DNA of 61,244 nt from Campylobacteraceae bacterium (lineage in GTDB: Bacteria; Campylobacterota; Campylobacteria; Campylobacterales; Campylobacteraceae), in assembly GCA_012519705.1 (NCBI GenBank), contig JAAYPR010000029.1:1-61244 (forward strand). The letters are read 5' to 3'. The position numbers were made by a program, and so were the translations under genes. Below the pieces are notes generated by a model that was given only the letters and a program-made list of their open reading frames with translations, did no database searches and was not told where the DNA came from. The first letter of the stretch is position 1. The number at the start of each line of letters is the position of its first letter. Shown here piece by piece: positions 8,368-17,466 of this stretch.

Positions 8368-9426
8368 ATGAGTTTAGAAATTGTAAAAAACATAGAAAAC
8401 AAAAATAGTGACTACATAAAATTATTAGATAATTTTAGTATAAACCTATCTAATAACACACTAACTTTTTTTGATATTCAAAATTTTTTTAAAGAGCTTG
8501 GTGAGTACTCGGCTAATCAGTTTTTAAATATAGAAAAAGCCATAAAAGAGTTTGGCATCGACAAAAGACAAGAAGAAATTCATCTAAAAAATCAAAAGCT
8601 TTTTATACAAGAACTTGCTTTTATCTGCTCATTTGTTAGTGAGGATATCAATAAAGTAAAAGTTTTGCTAAATTTTTTACTTTATTGGACAGATTTAGAA
8701 ATATTTAAGCAAAATAGAGCCTTAATTATGCAAATTGAGCTCATAGAAAAAGGAATGGAGCCTAGCGTTGCTTATGAGTTAACAAACATCTCAAATGAAG
8801 ACTCAATGTTTGCCAGAAGTGTTAATAAATTTATAAACACTCTTATAAAAAACAACAACGAGCTAGTAGACAAAAATAGAGCTTTGAATGATAGGATAAA
8901 AAATCTAGAGGAAAAAATAGAAAAATCTAAAAGTGAGTTTTATCTACAGGTTGATAATTTGACAAATTTACCAAACAGATCTCAGGGAATTAAAACTTTA
9001 GAACTCCTTCTTTCTAAAAATAAAGAAAATAGTGTTGGTATATTTTTAATCTCTTTTACAAACTACAATCAAATTCTAGAAAAATTTGGAAGCAAAATTG
9101 CAAATGGACTAACCCTAACGCTCATTACTTTAATCGATAGCATAACAAGAAGTGATGATATCATCTACTCTATGAAAAGGGGTGAGTTTATGGTAATTTG
9201 TCCAAATTTAAATGAGGCTAGTGCTATAAATATAGCAAATTCGTTACTTGACAAAGCAAAAAATAACTCAATCATAAAATCTTTACTAAACGAGCATCAA
9301 AATCTAGATATAAACATAGGCATCGCTCTTTCTGATAGATATAATGACTCAAAAATCATGTTGCAAAAAGCTGATTTTAACTTAAAAGAAGCTAAAAAAG
9401 AAGAGGGAAGTAGTTTTAAAATTTAA
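8368..9426 (+). CDS. Degenerate GGDEF-domain protein
   Basis: 352 residues. The N-terminal ~180 residues are helical without a membrane segment, followed by a short coiled coil (NDRIKNLEEKIEKSKSEF). The C-terminal part aligns with a GGDEF domain: the entry motif DNLTNLPNR is intact, but the catalytic signature reads MKRGEFMVICP, so GG(D/E)EF has become RGEF. The following region, LDINIGIAL, keeps the fold. The missing Gly-Gly/acidic pair suggests that it does not make cyclic-di-GMP and may be a binding or regulatory relic. It has its own promoter-like TATAAT at 8335, and it is followed by a hairpin shared with the convergent dps. Confidence 0.75.
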   Translation: MSLEIVKNIENKNSDYIKLLDNFSINLSNNTLTFFDIQNFFKELGEYSANQFLNIEKAIKEFGIDKRQEEIHLKNQKLFIQELAFICSFVSEDINKVKVLLNFLLYWTDLEIFKQNRALIMQIELIEKGMEPSVAYELTNISNEDSMFARSVNKFINTLIKNNNELVDKNRALNDRIKNLEEKIEKSKSEFYLQVDNLTNLPNRSQGIKTLELLLSKNKENSVGIFLISFTNYNQILEKFGSKIANGLTLTLITLIDSITRSDDIIYSMKRGEFMVICPNLNEASAINIANSLLDKAKNNSIIKSLLNEHQNLDINIGIALSDRYNDSKIMLQKADFNLKEAKKEEGSSFKI

Positions 9427-9430
9427 TAGA

Positions 9431-9468
9431 ATTAAGCTTGATATAGAAAGCCCTACATCAAGCTTAAT
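9431..9468. terminator. Hairpin between convergent GGDEF-like gene and dps
   Basis: Perfect 12-bp inverted repeat ATTAAGCTTGAT (9431-9442) / ATCAAGCTTAAT (9457-9468). No long T-run, so termination may be moderate. It sits exactly between two converging stops. Confidence 0.65.
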
Positions 9469-9474
9469 ATAAAC

Positions 9475-9912
9475 TTATGCTAAAGTCTGTCCTAGCATCC
9501 AAATTTCTTTTTCATATTTTGCGATGTATTCATCAGCCATAGCAGCAGTTACTCTATCGCCTGCTTCATCTGCTAATTCTGCTAACTCGTTAAACTCTTT
9601 TAGTAGATATTTATAATCTTCCAAAACATACTCTATAGCTTCTTTGCTTGTAAAGCTATCTTTTTCAACTTTGCTAACTTTTGCACTCTCAAGTAGAGCT
9701 TTTGGACAAACTATAGCTTTTCCACCTAACTGAATAGCTCTCTCAGCTACCTCATCAAAGATTTCAAAAAGCACATCATAAGCACCCTCTGTTGCATTGT
9801 GAATAGCGTGAAACTGCTTTCCTTTAACGTTCCAGTGGTAGTTGTGAAATCTTACGTTTAAAACCCAAACGTCAGCTTGAATTTGGTTTAGCTTTTTTAT
9901 AACTTTTGACAT
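9475..9912 (-). CDS. dps: Dps/ferritin-like DNA-protection protein
   Basis: 145 residues, a typical mini-ferritin. The ferroxidase signature lies at the dimer interface: NYHWNVKGKQFHAIH (His ligands), then DVLFEIFDEVAERA (Asp and Glu ligands). Dps dodecamers oxidise and store iron with H2O2 and protect DNA. There is no obvious Lys-rich DNA-binding tail. AAAGGAG upstream of the ATG is a strong ribosome binding site. The position next to pgi and galU matches C. jejuni gene order. Confidence 0.93.
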   Translation of the reverse strand: MSKVIKKLNQIQADVWVLNVRFHNYHWNVKGKQFHAIHNATEGAYDVLFEIFDEVAERAIQLGGKAIVCPKALLESAKVSKVEKDSFTSKEAIEYVLEDYKYLLKEFNELAELADEAGDRVTAAMADEYIAKYEKEIWMLGQTLA

Positions 9913-10046
9913 TTTATCTCCTTTTTTTAAATTTAAAAGAATTATAGCATGACTTTGTAAACAAAAAAAATTATTATTTAGAAATTTATACTATTTTATT
10001 TAGGCTAAATACCAGTTTACCATCACACTATACATGAGTTTTATAA

Positions 10047-11258
10047 CTATTTAGAAATCATAGTTTTTAAAATTCTCTTACCTATCTCAACGCCAGGCTG
10101 ATCGTAAGTATTGATATCAAGCATCACTCCAACTATGCTAGTTAGAAGCATATAGTAGTATAGAAGATATCCCACATGCCACTCATCAAGGCGTTCTATC
10201 TCTATCAAGTCCACACTTACACCCTCATTTATCACGGCTTGCATAGTTGAGTCACATTGTAAATTTAAAATTTCATTTATCTTTAGTCCATTTACAAAAT
10301 CACAACTCTCCAAGTGCCTAAGGCTTCCACTTGTGGCTTTCCCGCAATCTCCACTATCTTTAACCTTTATAAAAGTTACAGTTTTGTCCTTGACACCATC
10401 CATTATGAGTTGTAAAAATGAGTGCTGATCTCTACTGCCAACTAATGCTATTGGTGTAAGCCCTACTCTTTTGTACCCTTTTTTCTTACCTAAACTCTCA
10501 GCCCAAAGCTGGATATACCAGTTATTAAAACTTTTAAACCTATCGCCGTAACTAAAAAGAACATTTATAGTTGTGTTTCTATGAGTTGCGTAGTGGTAAG
10601 CTTTTTGTAAAATAGTCTCATCTTTTTCTTCAAAAAACTGTTTTGCACACGCCTTTGCCCCTTCTAGTAGTGCCTCTACATCATAGCCTAAAATTCGCAA
10701 AACCACAGTGGTTGAAGGACTTAAAACGCTAAACCTCCCGCCGACATTTTTAGGTATATAAAAAATCTTAACATTTTTTTCTTTTCCTAAAGCTTCCAGT
10801 TTTGAGCCAGGGTCTGTGATGAAAACAAAGTTTTTACTTAAATCAGAAACACTAAATTTATTTAAAATATGCTTAAATATAGTTATAGTCTCTATCGTAG
10901 TGCCTGACTTTGAGACGATAAAAAAGAGAGTTTTTTCAAACTCTATTTTACTTAAAACAGCTTTTATGCTAAAAACATCTAGATTATCCAAAAAGTTTAT
11001 CTTATATTTTGCTTTTTCAGAGCCTAAAAGCTTACAAACCGCCTTAGTGCCAAGCGATGAACCACCCATCCCCACAACAACCAAGCTCTTAAACTCTTTG
11101 CCTTTTATAAACTCATCAGCCTCTTCAAACACGGAACTATCTGAGTTTGGCAGGTGGAAATACCCCACCTTACCCTCTCTAAACTCATCATTTATTCTTT
11201 TTGCATACTCATCTATTAAGCTTGAGTCTACGAAGTTAAATTTAAGACTATTTTTCAT
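10047..11258 (-). CDS. pgi: Glucose-6-phosphate isomerase
   Basis: 403 residues, the short epsilonproteobacterial type. SIS-fold motifs are visible: VVGMGGSSLGTKAV, the phosphosugar loop FIVSKSGTTIET, and the catalytic region GGRFSVLSP. The C-terminal part has DQPGVEIGK. Pgi interconverts glucose-6-P and fructose-6-P, used here mainly for gluconeogenesis and surface-sugar synthesis because campylobacters often lack phosphofructokinase. Three in-frame ATGs lie within 20 nt. I chose 11258 (MKNSLKF), which resembles the C. jejuni N-terminus. This gives an 11-nt overlap with galU. Confidence 0.93.
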   Translation of the reverse strand: MKNSLKFNFVDSSLIDEYAKRINDEFREGKVGYFHLPNSDSSVFEEADEFIKGKEFKSLVVVGMGGSSLGTKAVCKLLGSEKAKYKINFLDNLDVFSIKAVLSKIEFEKTLFFIVSKSGTTIETITIFKHILNKFSVSDLSKNFVFITDPGSKLEALGKEKNVKIFYIPKNVGGRFSVLSPSTTVVLRILGYDVEALLEGAKACAKQFFEEKDETILQKAYHYATHRNTTINVLFSYGDRFKSFNNWYIQLWAESLGKKKGYKRVGLTPIALVGSRDQHSFLQLIMDGVKDKTVTFIKVKDSGDCGKATSGSLRHLESCDFVNGLKINEILNLQCDSTMQAVINEGVSVDLIEIERLDEWHVGYLLYYYMLLTSIVGVMLDINTYDQPGVEIGKRILKTMISK

Positions 11259-12081
11259 CATTTTTAAGCTTTTCATAAAAATATTTTGTCGCTTCTACAA
11301 ACCCATCTAGTGAGCCACAGTCAAACCTTTTGCCTTTGAATTTATAAGCTAGAACTATACCATCTTGAGCTTGCTTTAAAAGAGCGTCCGTGATTTGAAT
11401 TTCCCCACCTTTTCCAGGCTTTGTATTTGCTATATGGGTAAAAATATTTGGAGTTAAAATATAACGACCAATGATAGCAAGGTTGCTTTTTGCATCTTCA
11501 GGGCTTGGTTTTTCAACCATATTACTAACTATCATCAAATCATCTTCGATGTAGCGTCCCTCAACTATGCCGTATTTACTAACATCTTTTTTTTCTACTT
11601 CCATAACAGCAACTATTGAACAGCGGTATTTCTCAAACACTCTAAGCATCTGAGACATAACTCCCTCGCCTTCTTCATTTATACATAAGTCATCAGCCAA
11701 AATCACGCCAAAAGGCTCATCTCCGGTTAAAATTTTACCTTTATTTATCGCGTCCCCTAAGCCTCTCATCTCTCTTTGTCTTGTGAAAGAGAACTTACAC
11801 GAGTTCATTAAATTTCTAATTTCAGCTAAAAGATACTCTTTATCAGTCCCTGAAATTTGATCTTCTAGCTCATAGCTTACGTCAAAGTAGTCTTCCAAAG
11901 CTCTTTTTCCACGCCCTGTAACAAAAGCCATATTTTTCATCCCTGCTTCCATAGCTTCATCCACGCCGTAGTGAATTAAAGGTTTTGTAAGGATTGGTAG
12001 CATCTCTTTTGGAAGTGATTTTGTCGCTGGTAAAAACCTAGTTCCATACCCAGCTGCTGGAAATAAGCAAGTTTGTAACAT
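11248..12081 (-). CDS. galU: UTP-glucose-1-phosphate uridylyltransferase
   Basis: 277 residues. Nucleotidyltransferase signature FPAAGYGTRFLPATKSLPKE at the N-terminus, followed by LADDLC (metal-binding Asp) and EKPSPEDA. It makes UDP-glucose from UTP and glucose-1-P for LOS, capsule and glycan precursors. Overlap with pgi couples the two sugar-phosphate genes. The start is preceded by a weak AAGG. Confidence 0.95.
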   Translation of the reverse strand: MLQTCLFPAAGYGTRFLPATKSLPKEMLPILTKPLIHYGVDEAMEAGMKNMAFVTGRGKRALEDYFDVSYELEDQISGTDKEYLLAEIRNLMNSCKFSFTRQREMRGLGDAINKGKILTGDEPFGVILADDLCINEEGEGVMSQMLRVFEKYRCSIVAVMEVEKKDVSKYGIVEGRYIEDDLMIVSNMVEKPSPEDAKSNLAIIGRYILTPNIFTHIANTKPGKGGEIQITDALLKQAQDGIVLAYKFKGKRFDCGSLDGFVEATKYFYEKLKNDEK

Positions 12082-12139
12082 AAAAACAACCTTTTTAAGT
12101 AAATTTTTATATTATAGCAAAAATATAATAAAGCTTTAT

Positions 12140-13069
12140 TTAAAGCCCCACATAAGCTCCGTCTTTTACCTTAAAGTAAACCTCGCTTCCAACGCCAAAC
12201 TCCCTGCTATACTCATCTAAAATAAGTTTTATTAGATACTCGCCGTATTTTATCTTAGCTAAAGTTTTAGTTTTATATACACTAGAAATTGAATGAGCAG
12301 CTCCTCTTAAAAACCCTTCTTTTGGCAAAGTAGAAATTTCAATTTCATTTAAATTTATAGCAACTTCATTAAATTTAGCCAAACTTAAAGGAAGTTTTAT
12401 AAACTTATCATCACTAAATTTAATTGCCCCATCACTTACTCTAAATATATTTTTATACTCAAACTGGGCTACCTTTCCAGCGTGCAAAAACACACTTTCA
12501 TGAGCGATGGCTGAGAGCCACTTCTCATCATGACTTGCTATTATAAACCCACAGCCATATTTTTCATTCATCTGCTCGATGGCATTTGCAAAGAGTTTTG
12601 CCGAAGCTAAGTCTAGGCTATTTGTTGGCTCATCTAGTAAAATTAGCGGTTTTCTAAGAGCTAACACCAAAGCAAAAGCCACTCTTTGCGTCTGTCCGCT
12701 ACTTAAGGCGTAATGCTTTTTATCTAAAAAACTCTCATCAAGCCCAGCTAGTTCTAAGCTCTCACCAACTCTACTCTCAAACTCATTTTCTAAGCCATTT
12801 ATTTTAAGTATAAATTTAAAGTTTTCTCTAACACTTCTTTTTAAAAGCATCGGCTCAGGAAGCAAGATGGAAATATTACTTGGCTTAAGAGTGCTTTTTA
12901 TCTCTCCGCTCACACCCTTTTCTAGCCCAGCTATCAGTCTTAAAAGAGTGCTTTTTCCACTCCCATTTGTCCCCATTAAAGCTGTTATTTTAGAACTGTC
13001 AAACTCTAAATTCTCAATATCCAAAACCACAAATGAGTTATAAATTTGCTTTAAATTTGACACTCTCAT
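12140..13069 (-). CDS. tupC: Tungstate ABC transporter ATP-binding protein
   Basis: 309 residues. ABC ATPase with Walker A GTNGSGKSTLLRL, signature LSSGQTQRVAF (C-loop slightly altered from LSGGQ), Walker B LILLDEPTNSLD and switch His in ASHDEKW. The ~100-residue C-terminal extension contains a TOBE-like beta region (EVYFKVKDG), common in molybdate/tungstate importers, where it can bind oxyanion to regulate transport. It overlaps tupB by 4 nt, so the two are translationally coupled. Confidence 0.9.
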   Translation of the reverse strand: MRVSNLKQIYNSFVVLDIENLEFDSSKITALMGTNGSGKSTLLRLIAGLEKGVSGEIKSTLKPSNISILLPEPMLLKRSVRENFKFILKINGLENEFESRVGESLELAGLDESFLDKKHYALSSGQTQRVAFALVLALRKPLILLDEPTNSLDLASAKLFANAIEQMNEKYGCGFIIASHDEKWLSAIAHESVFLHAGKVAQFEYKNIFRVSDGAIKFSDDKFIKLPLSLAKFNEVAINLNEIEISTLPKEGFLRGAAHSISSVYKTKTLAKIKYGEYLIKLILDEYSREFGVGSEVYFKVKDGAYVGL

Positions 13070-13758
13070 TTATCTAACCTTTTTAGTTGATGAATGGATA
13101 AATTTACCAAAAACGCTATGCTTATCAAAACTAAAGCCAAAGCTATCCCCATGGCAAACTGCCCTTTATTTGCTTCTAGTGAAATCGCCGTTGTTATCGT
13201 CCTAGTATGCCATTTGATATTTCCACCAACCATCATAGCCACACCCACTTCAGCTACGATTCTACCATACGCCGTTGCTATAACTACCATCAAAGAGTAG
13301 CGGTTTTCAAAAAGCACTGTTAAAACACTCCTAAAACCTTTTAAATGATAACTTCTTAAAAGTAGAGCGTGTTTTTTATCCATATTTTCTATCACACTTG
13401 CCGTTAGTGAGATAACTATCGGAAGCGATAAACAAATTTGACCGATGATTACTGCTTTTAAAGTAAACAAAAGCCCTAAACTCCCCAAAGGTCCACGAGT
13501 TGAGAGAAATGCATAGAGGATGAGCCCTACCGCAACCGTTGGCATCGCTAGCCCCGTATCACTAAGAAGTTTTAAAAACTTCCTTCCTCTAAACTCATAG
13601 TATCCCAAACAAAAACCAAGCGGCATACCAATAATTAGAGCAATAATTATAGAAAAACTTGATGAAAAAAGAGTGGTTTTAATAGCAAAATATGTCTCTT
13701 CATCAAAAGTAAAAAGAAGGACAAAAGCTTCCAAAATACCTTGTAAAATAAAATCCAA
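13066..13758 (-). CDS. tupB: Tungstate ABC transporter permease
   Basis: 230 residues, five to six membrane segments. It has the BPD-permease fold and the EAA-like loop HLKGFRSVLTVLFENRYSL, with VAEVGVAMMVGGNI in the distal segment. The start codon is TTG (LDFILQ read as Met), with AGGA four nt upstream. It couples to TupC, and TupA is encoded divergently. Tungstate feeds formate dehydrogenase-type enzymes in Campylobacter. Confidence 0.9.
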   Translation of the reverse strand: MDFILQGILEAFVLLFTFDEETYFAIKTTLFSSSFSIIIALIIGMPLGFCLGYYEFRGRKFLKLLSDTGLAMPTVAVGLILYAFLSTRGPLGSLGLLFTLKAVIIGQICLSLPIVISLTASVIENMDKKHALLLRSYHLKGFRSVLTVLFENRYSLMVVIATAYGRIVAEVGVAMMVGGNIKWHTRTITTAISLEANKGQFAMGIALALVLISIAFLVNLSIHQLKRLDK

Positions 13759-13933
13759 TTCCTAAACCTTTATATAAAATTCGTTAAGTTTATTAAATTT
13801 TTAATGATTTTATGCTTAAATAGAACAATGTTTATTAAAAGTATAATATGCTAAAAAAGAATATTAATAATATTTATTATTATTTATCATATTATGATAC
13901 AATTGCATATCAATTTCATTACAAAGGATTCAA
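13759..13933. promoter_or_regulatory. Divergent tupB/tupA promoter region
   Basis: Very AT-rich. For tupA, TATGATACAAT (13893-13903) can act as -10, with AAAGGA as ribosome binding site just before the ATG. A GATA-N8-TATC dyad (13896-13911) overlaps it and could be an operator. For tupB, the minus-strand TATTATACT near 13842-13850 is a candidate -10. An oxyanion-responsive ModE-like repressor is known to act on tup in C. jejuni, but I cannot show its site here. Confidence 0.45.
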
Positions 13934-14761
13934 ATGACAAAAAAATTATCACTTTTAGCACTAAGTTTTGTTGCGGCTATTTCACTAAACGCAAAAGACA
14001 CGGATTTAATGATGGCTACAACAACAAGCACGGATAACACTGGCTTACTAGACGCTTTAGCTCCAGTTTACAAAGAAGCAACTGGCGTTGAGCTTAAATG
14101 GGTAGCAGTTGGAACAGGCGCAGCACTTGAGCTTGGCAAAAGTTGTGATGCTGACGTTTTATTCGTTCACTCACCTGCTGTTGAGAAAAAATACGTTGAA
14201 GATGGTTTTGGCGTAGTTAGAACACCAGTTATGTACAACGACTATGTTTTAGTTGGAGATAAAGAGCTGGCAGGCAAATTTGAAGGCAAAGATTTAGCTC
14301 AAGTTTTTGAAACTATCAAAAAAGATGGTATTAAATTCTTTAGCCGTGGGGACAAAAGTGGAACTCACAACAAAGAAACTGCTGTTTGGAAGTCTGTAAC
14401 TGGCGAGGTTCCAAGCAAAGAAGCTTGGTATAACGAAACAGGTCAAGGCATGATAACAACTATCAACATCGCGGCTGAACAAAAAGGTGTAACTCTAACA
14501 GATAGAGGAACATTTATCAAGTATGAAGACAACCTAAAAGGAAACTCACCACTTGTGATAGTAAGCGAAGGTGATAACAACCTTAAAAACTACTACTCAG
14601 TTATGGCTGTTAACCCTGAAAAATGTCCAAATGCTGACTATGAAAACGCACTTCAGTTTATCAACTGGATAGTTGGTGATGACGCTCAAAAGTTTATAGC
14701 AGACTTTAAACTAATGGGTAAACCACTATTTACACCAGATGCAAAAGAGAGAAAAAACTAA
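13934..14761 (+). CDS. tupA: Tungstate-binding periplasmic protein
   Basis: 275 residues with a Sec signal (cleavage near LNA|K). The mature protein opens with MMATTTSTDNTGLLD, and TTTST is the classic TupA oxyanion-contacting motif. Later come SRGDKSGTHNKE and NETGQGM, also ligand-site motifs of this family. It captures tungstate with very high affinity and passes it to TupBC, encoded on the opposite strand across 175 nt. A strong palindromic terminator follows. Confidence 0.95.
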   Translation: MTKKLSLLALSFVAAISLNAKDTDLMMATTTSTDNTGLLDALAPVYKEATGVELKWVAVGTGAALELGKSCDADVLFVHSPAVEKKYVEDGFGVVRTPVMYNDYVLVGDKELAGKFEGKDLAQVFETIKKDGIKFFSRGDKSGTHNKETAVWKSVTGEVPSKEAWYNETGQGMITTINIAAEQKGVTLTDRGTFIKYEDNLKGNSPLVIVSEGDNNLKNYYSVMAVNPEKCPNADYENALQFINWIVGDDAQKFIADFKLMGKPLFTPDAKERKN

Positions 14762-14774
14762 TTTTTTCTTTCTT

Positions 14775-14800
14775 GTAGGGGAAATTTAAATTTCCCCTAC
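14775..14800 (+). terminator. Terminator hairpin after tupA
   Basis: A perfect 26-bp palindrome with arms GTAGGGGAAATTT / AAATTTCCCCTAC. The following sequence is TAAATTTATA, a weak T-tract. Confidence 0.75.
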
Positions 14801-14909
14801 TAAATTTATAACTTTTTTAACCTTTTAAAATTCCCAAAATTTCTAAATTTACCAAGTTTTTGATACAATTTTAAATTTTATAAAGATAAAACATAACAAA
14901 AAATAAAAC

Positions 14910-15004
14910 CTGTGCGAAGCACAGCCACCTTGAACGTCGTAGGGGGATAGGGGGTTCAAGGGGGAAAGGGGAGCGACTTCGTAATTCAAGCCCCCTTTCC
15001 CCCC
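14910..15004. repeat. G-rich/C-rich structured intergenic element
   Basis: Part of a 313-nt gap. First a short hairpin CTGTGC-GAA-GCACAG (14910-14924). Then four G-runs on the plus strand: 14942-14946, 14950-14954, 14960-14964 and 14968-14971, with loops of 3, 5 and 3 nt, a textbook G-quadruplex pattern. Then the complement, CCCCC-TTT-CCCCCC (14991-15004), which can pair with the third and fourth G-runs in a long stem. In a genome this AT-rich the element is a striking compositional outlier. No ORF fits it. Confidence 0.7.
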
Positions 15005-15074
15005 TAGATAAAAATATAAAATTAGTTAAACATATTTCATAATAATACTATATTAAAAAACAGAAAGGATAAAT

Positions 15075-15701
15075 TTGCAGACAATTAAAAAACCAGCTTT
15101 TGCTCAGCAAGACATTAAAAAATCAAATTTTTTAACCTATTTAGTTCCTTACGATGAGTTTGATGAAACTCACGAAAAACTAAAGCTTGAGCATCCAAAA
15201 GCTGTCCACATAGTCTGGGCTTATCGCCACTATAACAAATACTTTCAAATCGTAGAAAACCAAAGCGATGATGGCGAACCTCACGGAACGAGCGGACCAC
15301 CATCTTTAAACGCTTTAAGGGGTGCGGATTTAATAAACACAGGTGTTTTTATAGTTAGGTATTTTGGTGGGATTAAGCTAGGAACTGGCGGACTTGTAAG
15401 AGCATATAGCTCAAGCGTAAATTTAGCTATAAATGAAGCAGAACTTATAGAGTATGTTATAAGAGATAGTTTTGGCTTTTTTGTGCCATTTGCTTTGATT
15501 TCAAGGTTTGAGCATTTTTTAGAAAAAGAAGAGATTAAAGTTAAAACCAACTTCAACGCTTACGGCGTAGATGTGCTAGTAGATGTAACTAAAGATGAGT
15601 TTACAAAAGTTTATGAGTTTAGTCACGGCTTTCAGATAGAGGGGGTTAAGTTTTTATGTTTTCCACTTTTTGCAAAAGAGACGGTTCAAAGTTTTAACTA
15701 A
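15075..15701 (+). CDS. YigZ/IMPACT (UPF0029) family protein
   Basis: 208 residues. Both signature blocks are present: SDDGEPHGTSGPPSLNAL and VRYFGGIKLGTGGLVRAYS. The C-terminal half matches the DUF1949-type domain. E. coli YigZ and eukaryotic IMPACT share this fold, and the bacterial function is unsettled (possibly translation- or stress-linked). The start is TTG at 15075, set by AAAGGAT five nt upstream and by the family N-terminus. The stop is immediately followed by the next ATG (15702), so they are an operon. Confidence 0.88.
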   Translation: MQTIKKPAFAQQDIKKSNFLTYLVPYDEFDETHEKLKLEHPKAVHIVWAYRHYNKYFQIVENQSDDGEPHGTSGPPSLNALRGADLINTGVFIVRYFGGIKLGTGGLVRAYSSSVNLAINEAELIEYVIRDSFGFFVPFALISRFEHFLEKEEIKVKTNFNAYGVDVLVDVTKDEFTKVYEFSHGFQIEGVKFLCFPLFAKETVQSFN

Positions 15702-17021
15702 ATGAAACATCTACTTTTTTCTTTTTTCATAGTTTTACTATTTAGCGGATGTGCCGCTATAACTGGATACAGCGATGATATAAATGAATACAGTGCGAGA
15801 TACGTGCATCAAATTTGCAACTATGATAATGAGATAAAAAAGATTGAAAAAGATGATGATAAACTCTACAACTCCCTAAAAGCAGGATTTTTAGCAAGGT
15901 CTTGTAAAGAGTATGAGTTAAGTAACAAATTCTTTGATATCGCCGAAAACGAGTATAAACAAAGCGTAGATATGGAGAGTTTTTTAGGAAGTTTGGGCTC
16001 TGGCATGGGCGGGACTTTGCTAAATACAAATACACTTGATTATGACGGGATGCTTTACGAAAGGATAATGATAAACTTATATAAAGCCCTAAATTTCATG
16101 GCATTAGGCGATACAAAAAACGCAAGAGTTGAGTTAAACAGAGCCTTAAACAGACAGGCAAGAGCTGCTGAGTTTTACGCTGATGAGATAGAAAAAACTA
16201 AAGCCTACCTTGACTCAAGACAGAACAAAAACCTAAGCCAAAAAGAAAAAGAGTATAACCTTAACCAACTAAACAAACTCTCAAACACCTACGCAGGCTA
16301 TGAAGCTTATCCGAACTTTATAAACCCGTTTGCTACTTATCTCTCAGGGCTTTTCTTTAGTATAGAGGGCGATAAAAAAGGGGCTGATTTACTAAGAGAG
16401 AGTCTTAGGATGGATCCAAACAACGCCCAGATAAAACAGGATCTGAAATTTGATAAAAACCCTAAAATTTGGCTAATTTATGAAGATGGAAAAAGTCATG
16501 GCTTAAGAGAGGAAGCTATGCATCTACCGATGTTTATAGCAAGTGACAAAATCTATCACATAGGTTTTGCTCTGCCTGTTTTAACGCCCTCAAGCCCAAG
16601 CTACCAAACTCTTAGTTTAAACGGAAGATCTACAACTAAGATAGCTAATTTTAACGCCATCATTAGAGCAGAGTATGCTAAAGCTTACCCTATTTTAGTA
16701 AGAAAAGAGCTTCTTAGAGCTACTCTAAAAGCCACTCTTCAGTATTCTGCTGCCGAAGCTGAAAAGAATAGCGGCTCAAACCCACTAACTGCGATATTCG
16801 CTATCTATTCAGCCCTTACAACAAAAGCTGACATTAGGCATATCCCAGTCTTTCCAGCGACTTTTTCAAGCGTAAGTGTGTCAAATTTAGGCTCAGCCAC
16901 TATAAAAGATAATAGTGGAAACCCTATTTTATCGCTTAAAACAAACCCAAACAGACACACCATCATCTACCTAAAATCATTAACTAAGGGTTTTTTTGTT
17001 TATGATAAACTGGAGTTTTAA
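15702..17021 (+). CDS. COG3014-like outer-envelope lipoprotein
   Basis: 439 residues. Lipoprotein signal with lipobox LLFSGC (Cys17). Helical, TPR-like N-terminal half: repeated pairs such as ALNFMALGDTKNARVELNRAL around residues 130-155, then another at SGLFFSIEGDKKGADLLRESL. The C-terminal half is beta-rich. This is the COG3014 family of large lipoproteins that precede YcfL and LpoB homologues in several genomes. It probably helps an envelope complex assemble, inferred from context. It directly abuts yigZ and is followed after 11 nt by the YcfL-like gene. Confidence 0.75.
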   Translation: MKHLLFSFFIVLLFSGCAAITGYSDDINEYSARYVHQICNYDNEIKKIEKDDDKLYNSLKAGFLARSCKEYELSNKFFDIAENEYKQSVDMESFLGSLGSGMGGTLLNTNTLDYDGMLYERIMINLYKALNFMALGDTKNARVELNRALNRQARAAEFYADEIEKTKAYLDSRQNKNLSQKEKEYNLNQLNKLSNTYAGYEAYPNFINPFATYLSGLFFSIEGDKKGADLLRESLRMDPNNAQIKQDLKFDKNPKIWLIYEDGKSHGLREEAMHLPMFIASDKIYHIGFALPVLTPSSPSYQTLSLNGRSTTKIANFNAIIRAEYAKAYPILVRKELLRATLKATLQYSAAEAEKNSGSNPLTAIFAIYSALTTKADIRHIPVFPATFSSVSVSNLGSATIKDNSGNPILSLKTNPNRHTIIYLKSLTKGFFVYDKLEF

Positions 17022-17032
17022 AAGGATTTAAA

Positions 17033-17464
17033 ATGAAAAAACAACTTTTTGGCTTAGTAGCCACTTTTATGCTAGCAGGGTGCGGGATAAGTCCCGTAGA
17101 AAGGCTTGCTGAGCATAATATCATAGTAGAAAATAAAAGCATTATGAGTGATTTTAAAATAGTAAGCGTCGTCTCAAAAGACAGAAATGACGGCTTAAAA
17201 GAAGCTCAAGCAGTTCTAAAAAACGACACTAGGAAAAATAGGGAAATCGCTTACAAAGTCGACTGGATAGATAAAGATGGCTTTACAAGAGACTCAATTC
17301 TATCAAAATGGAAAGTTGTCCGAGTAGAAGCTGGGCGTGACGTGGTGATAGGCGGAATTTCACCAAGTAGCGATGTAAGCGACTTTAAAATCAGGATAAA
17401 CTATCCAACAAAAGATGACAAACTTAGAAAAAATCCAGCTAATTATGAGTATCAAGGAAAATAA
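17033..17464 (+). CDS. YcfL-like lipoprotein
   Basis: 143 residues. Lipobox FMLAGC with Cys17. The mature domain is a small beta-sandwich with DGLKEAQAVLKNDTRKNREIAYKVDW, the YcfL/DUF1425 pattern. In E. coli ycfL lies next to lpoB, and the same pairing is seen here (2 nt gap to lpoB). Role unknown. Its location suggests that it works with LpoB in the outer membrane. Confidence 0.75.
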   Translation: MKKQLFGLVATFMLAGCGISPVERLAEHNIIVENKSIMSDFKIVSVVSKDRNDGLKEAQAVLKNDTRKNREIAYKVDWIDKDGFTRDSILSKWKVVRVEAGRDVVIGGISPSSDVSDFKIRINYPTKDDKLRKNPANYEYQGK

Positions 17465-17466
17465 TA

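Noticed and set aside
14910-15004. Ordinary rho-independent terminator for tupA
   Set aside because: tupA already has a clean palindromic terminator at 14775-14800, and the G-rich element lacks a following T-run.
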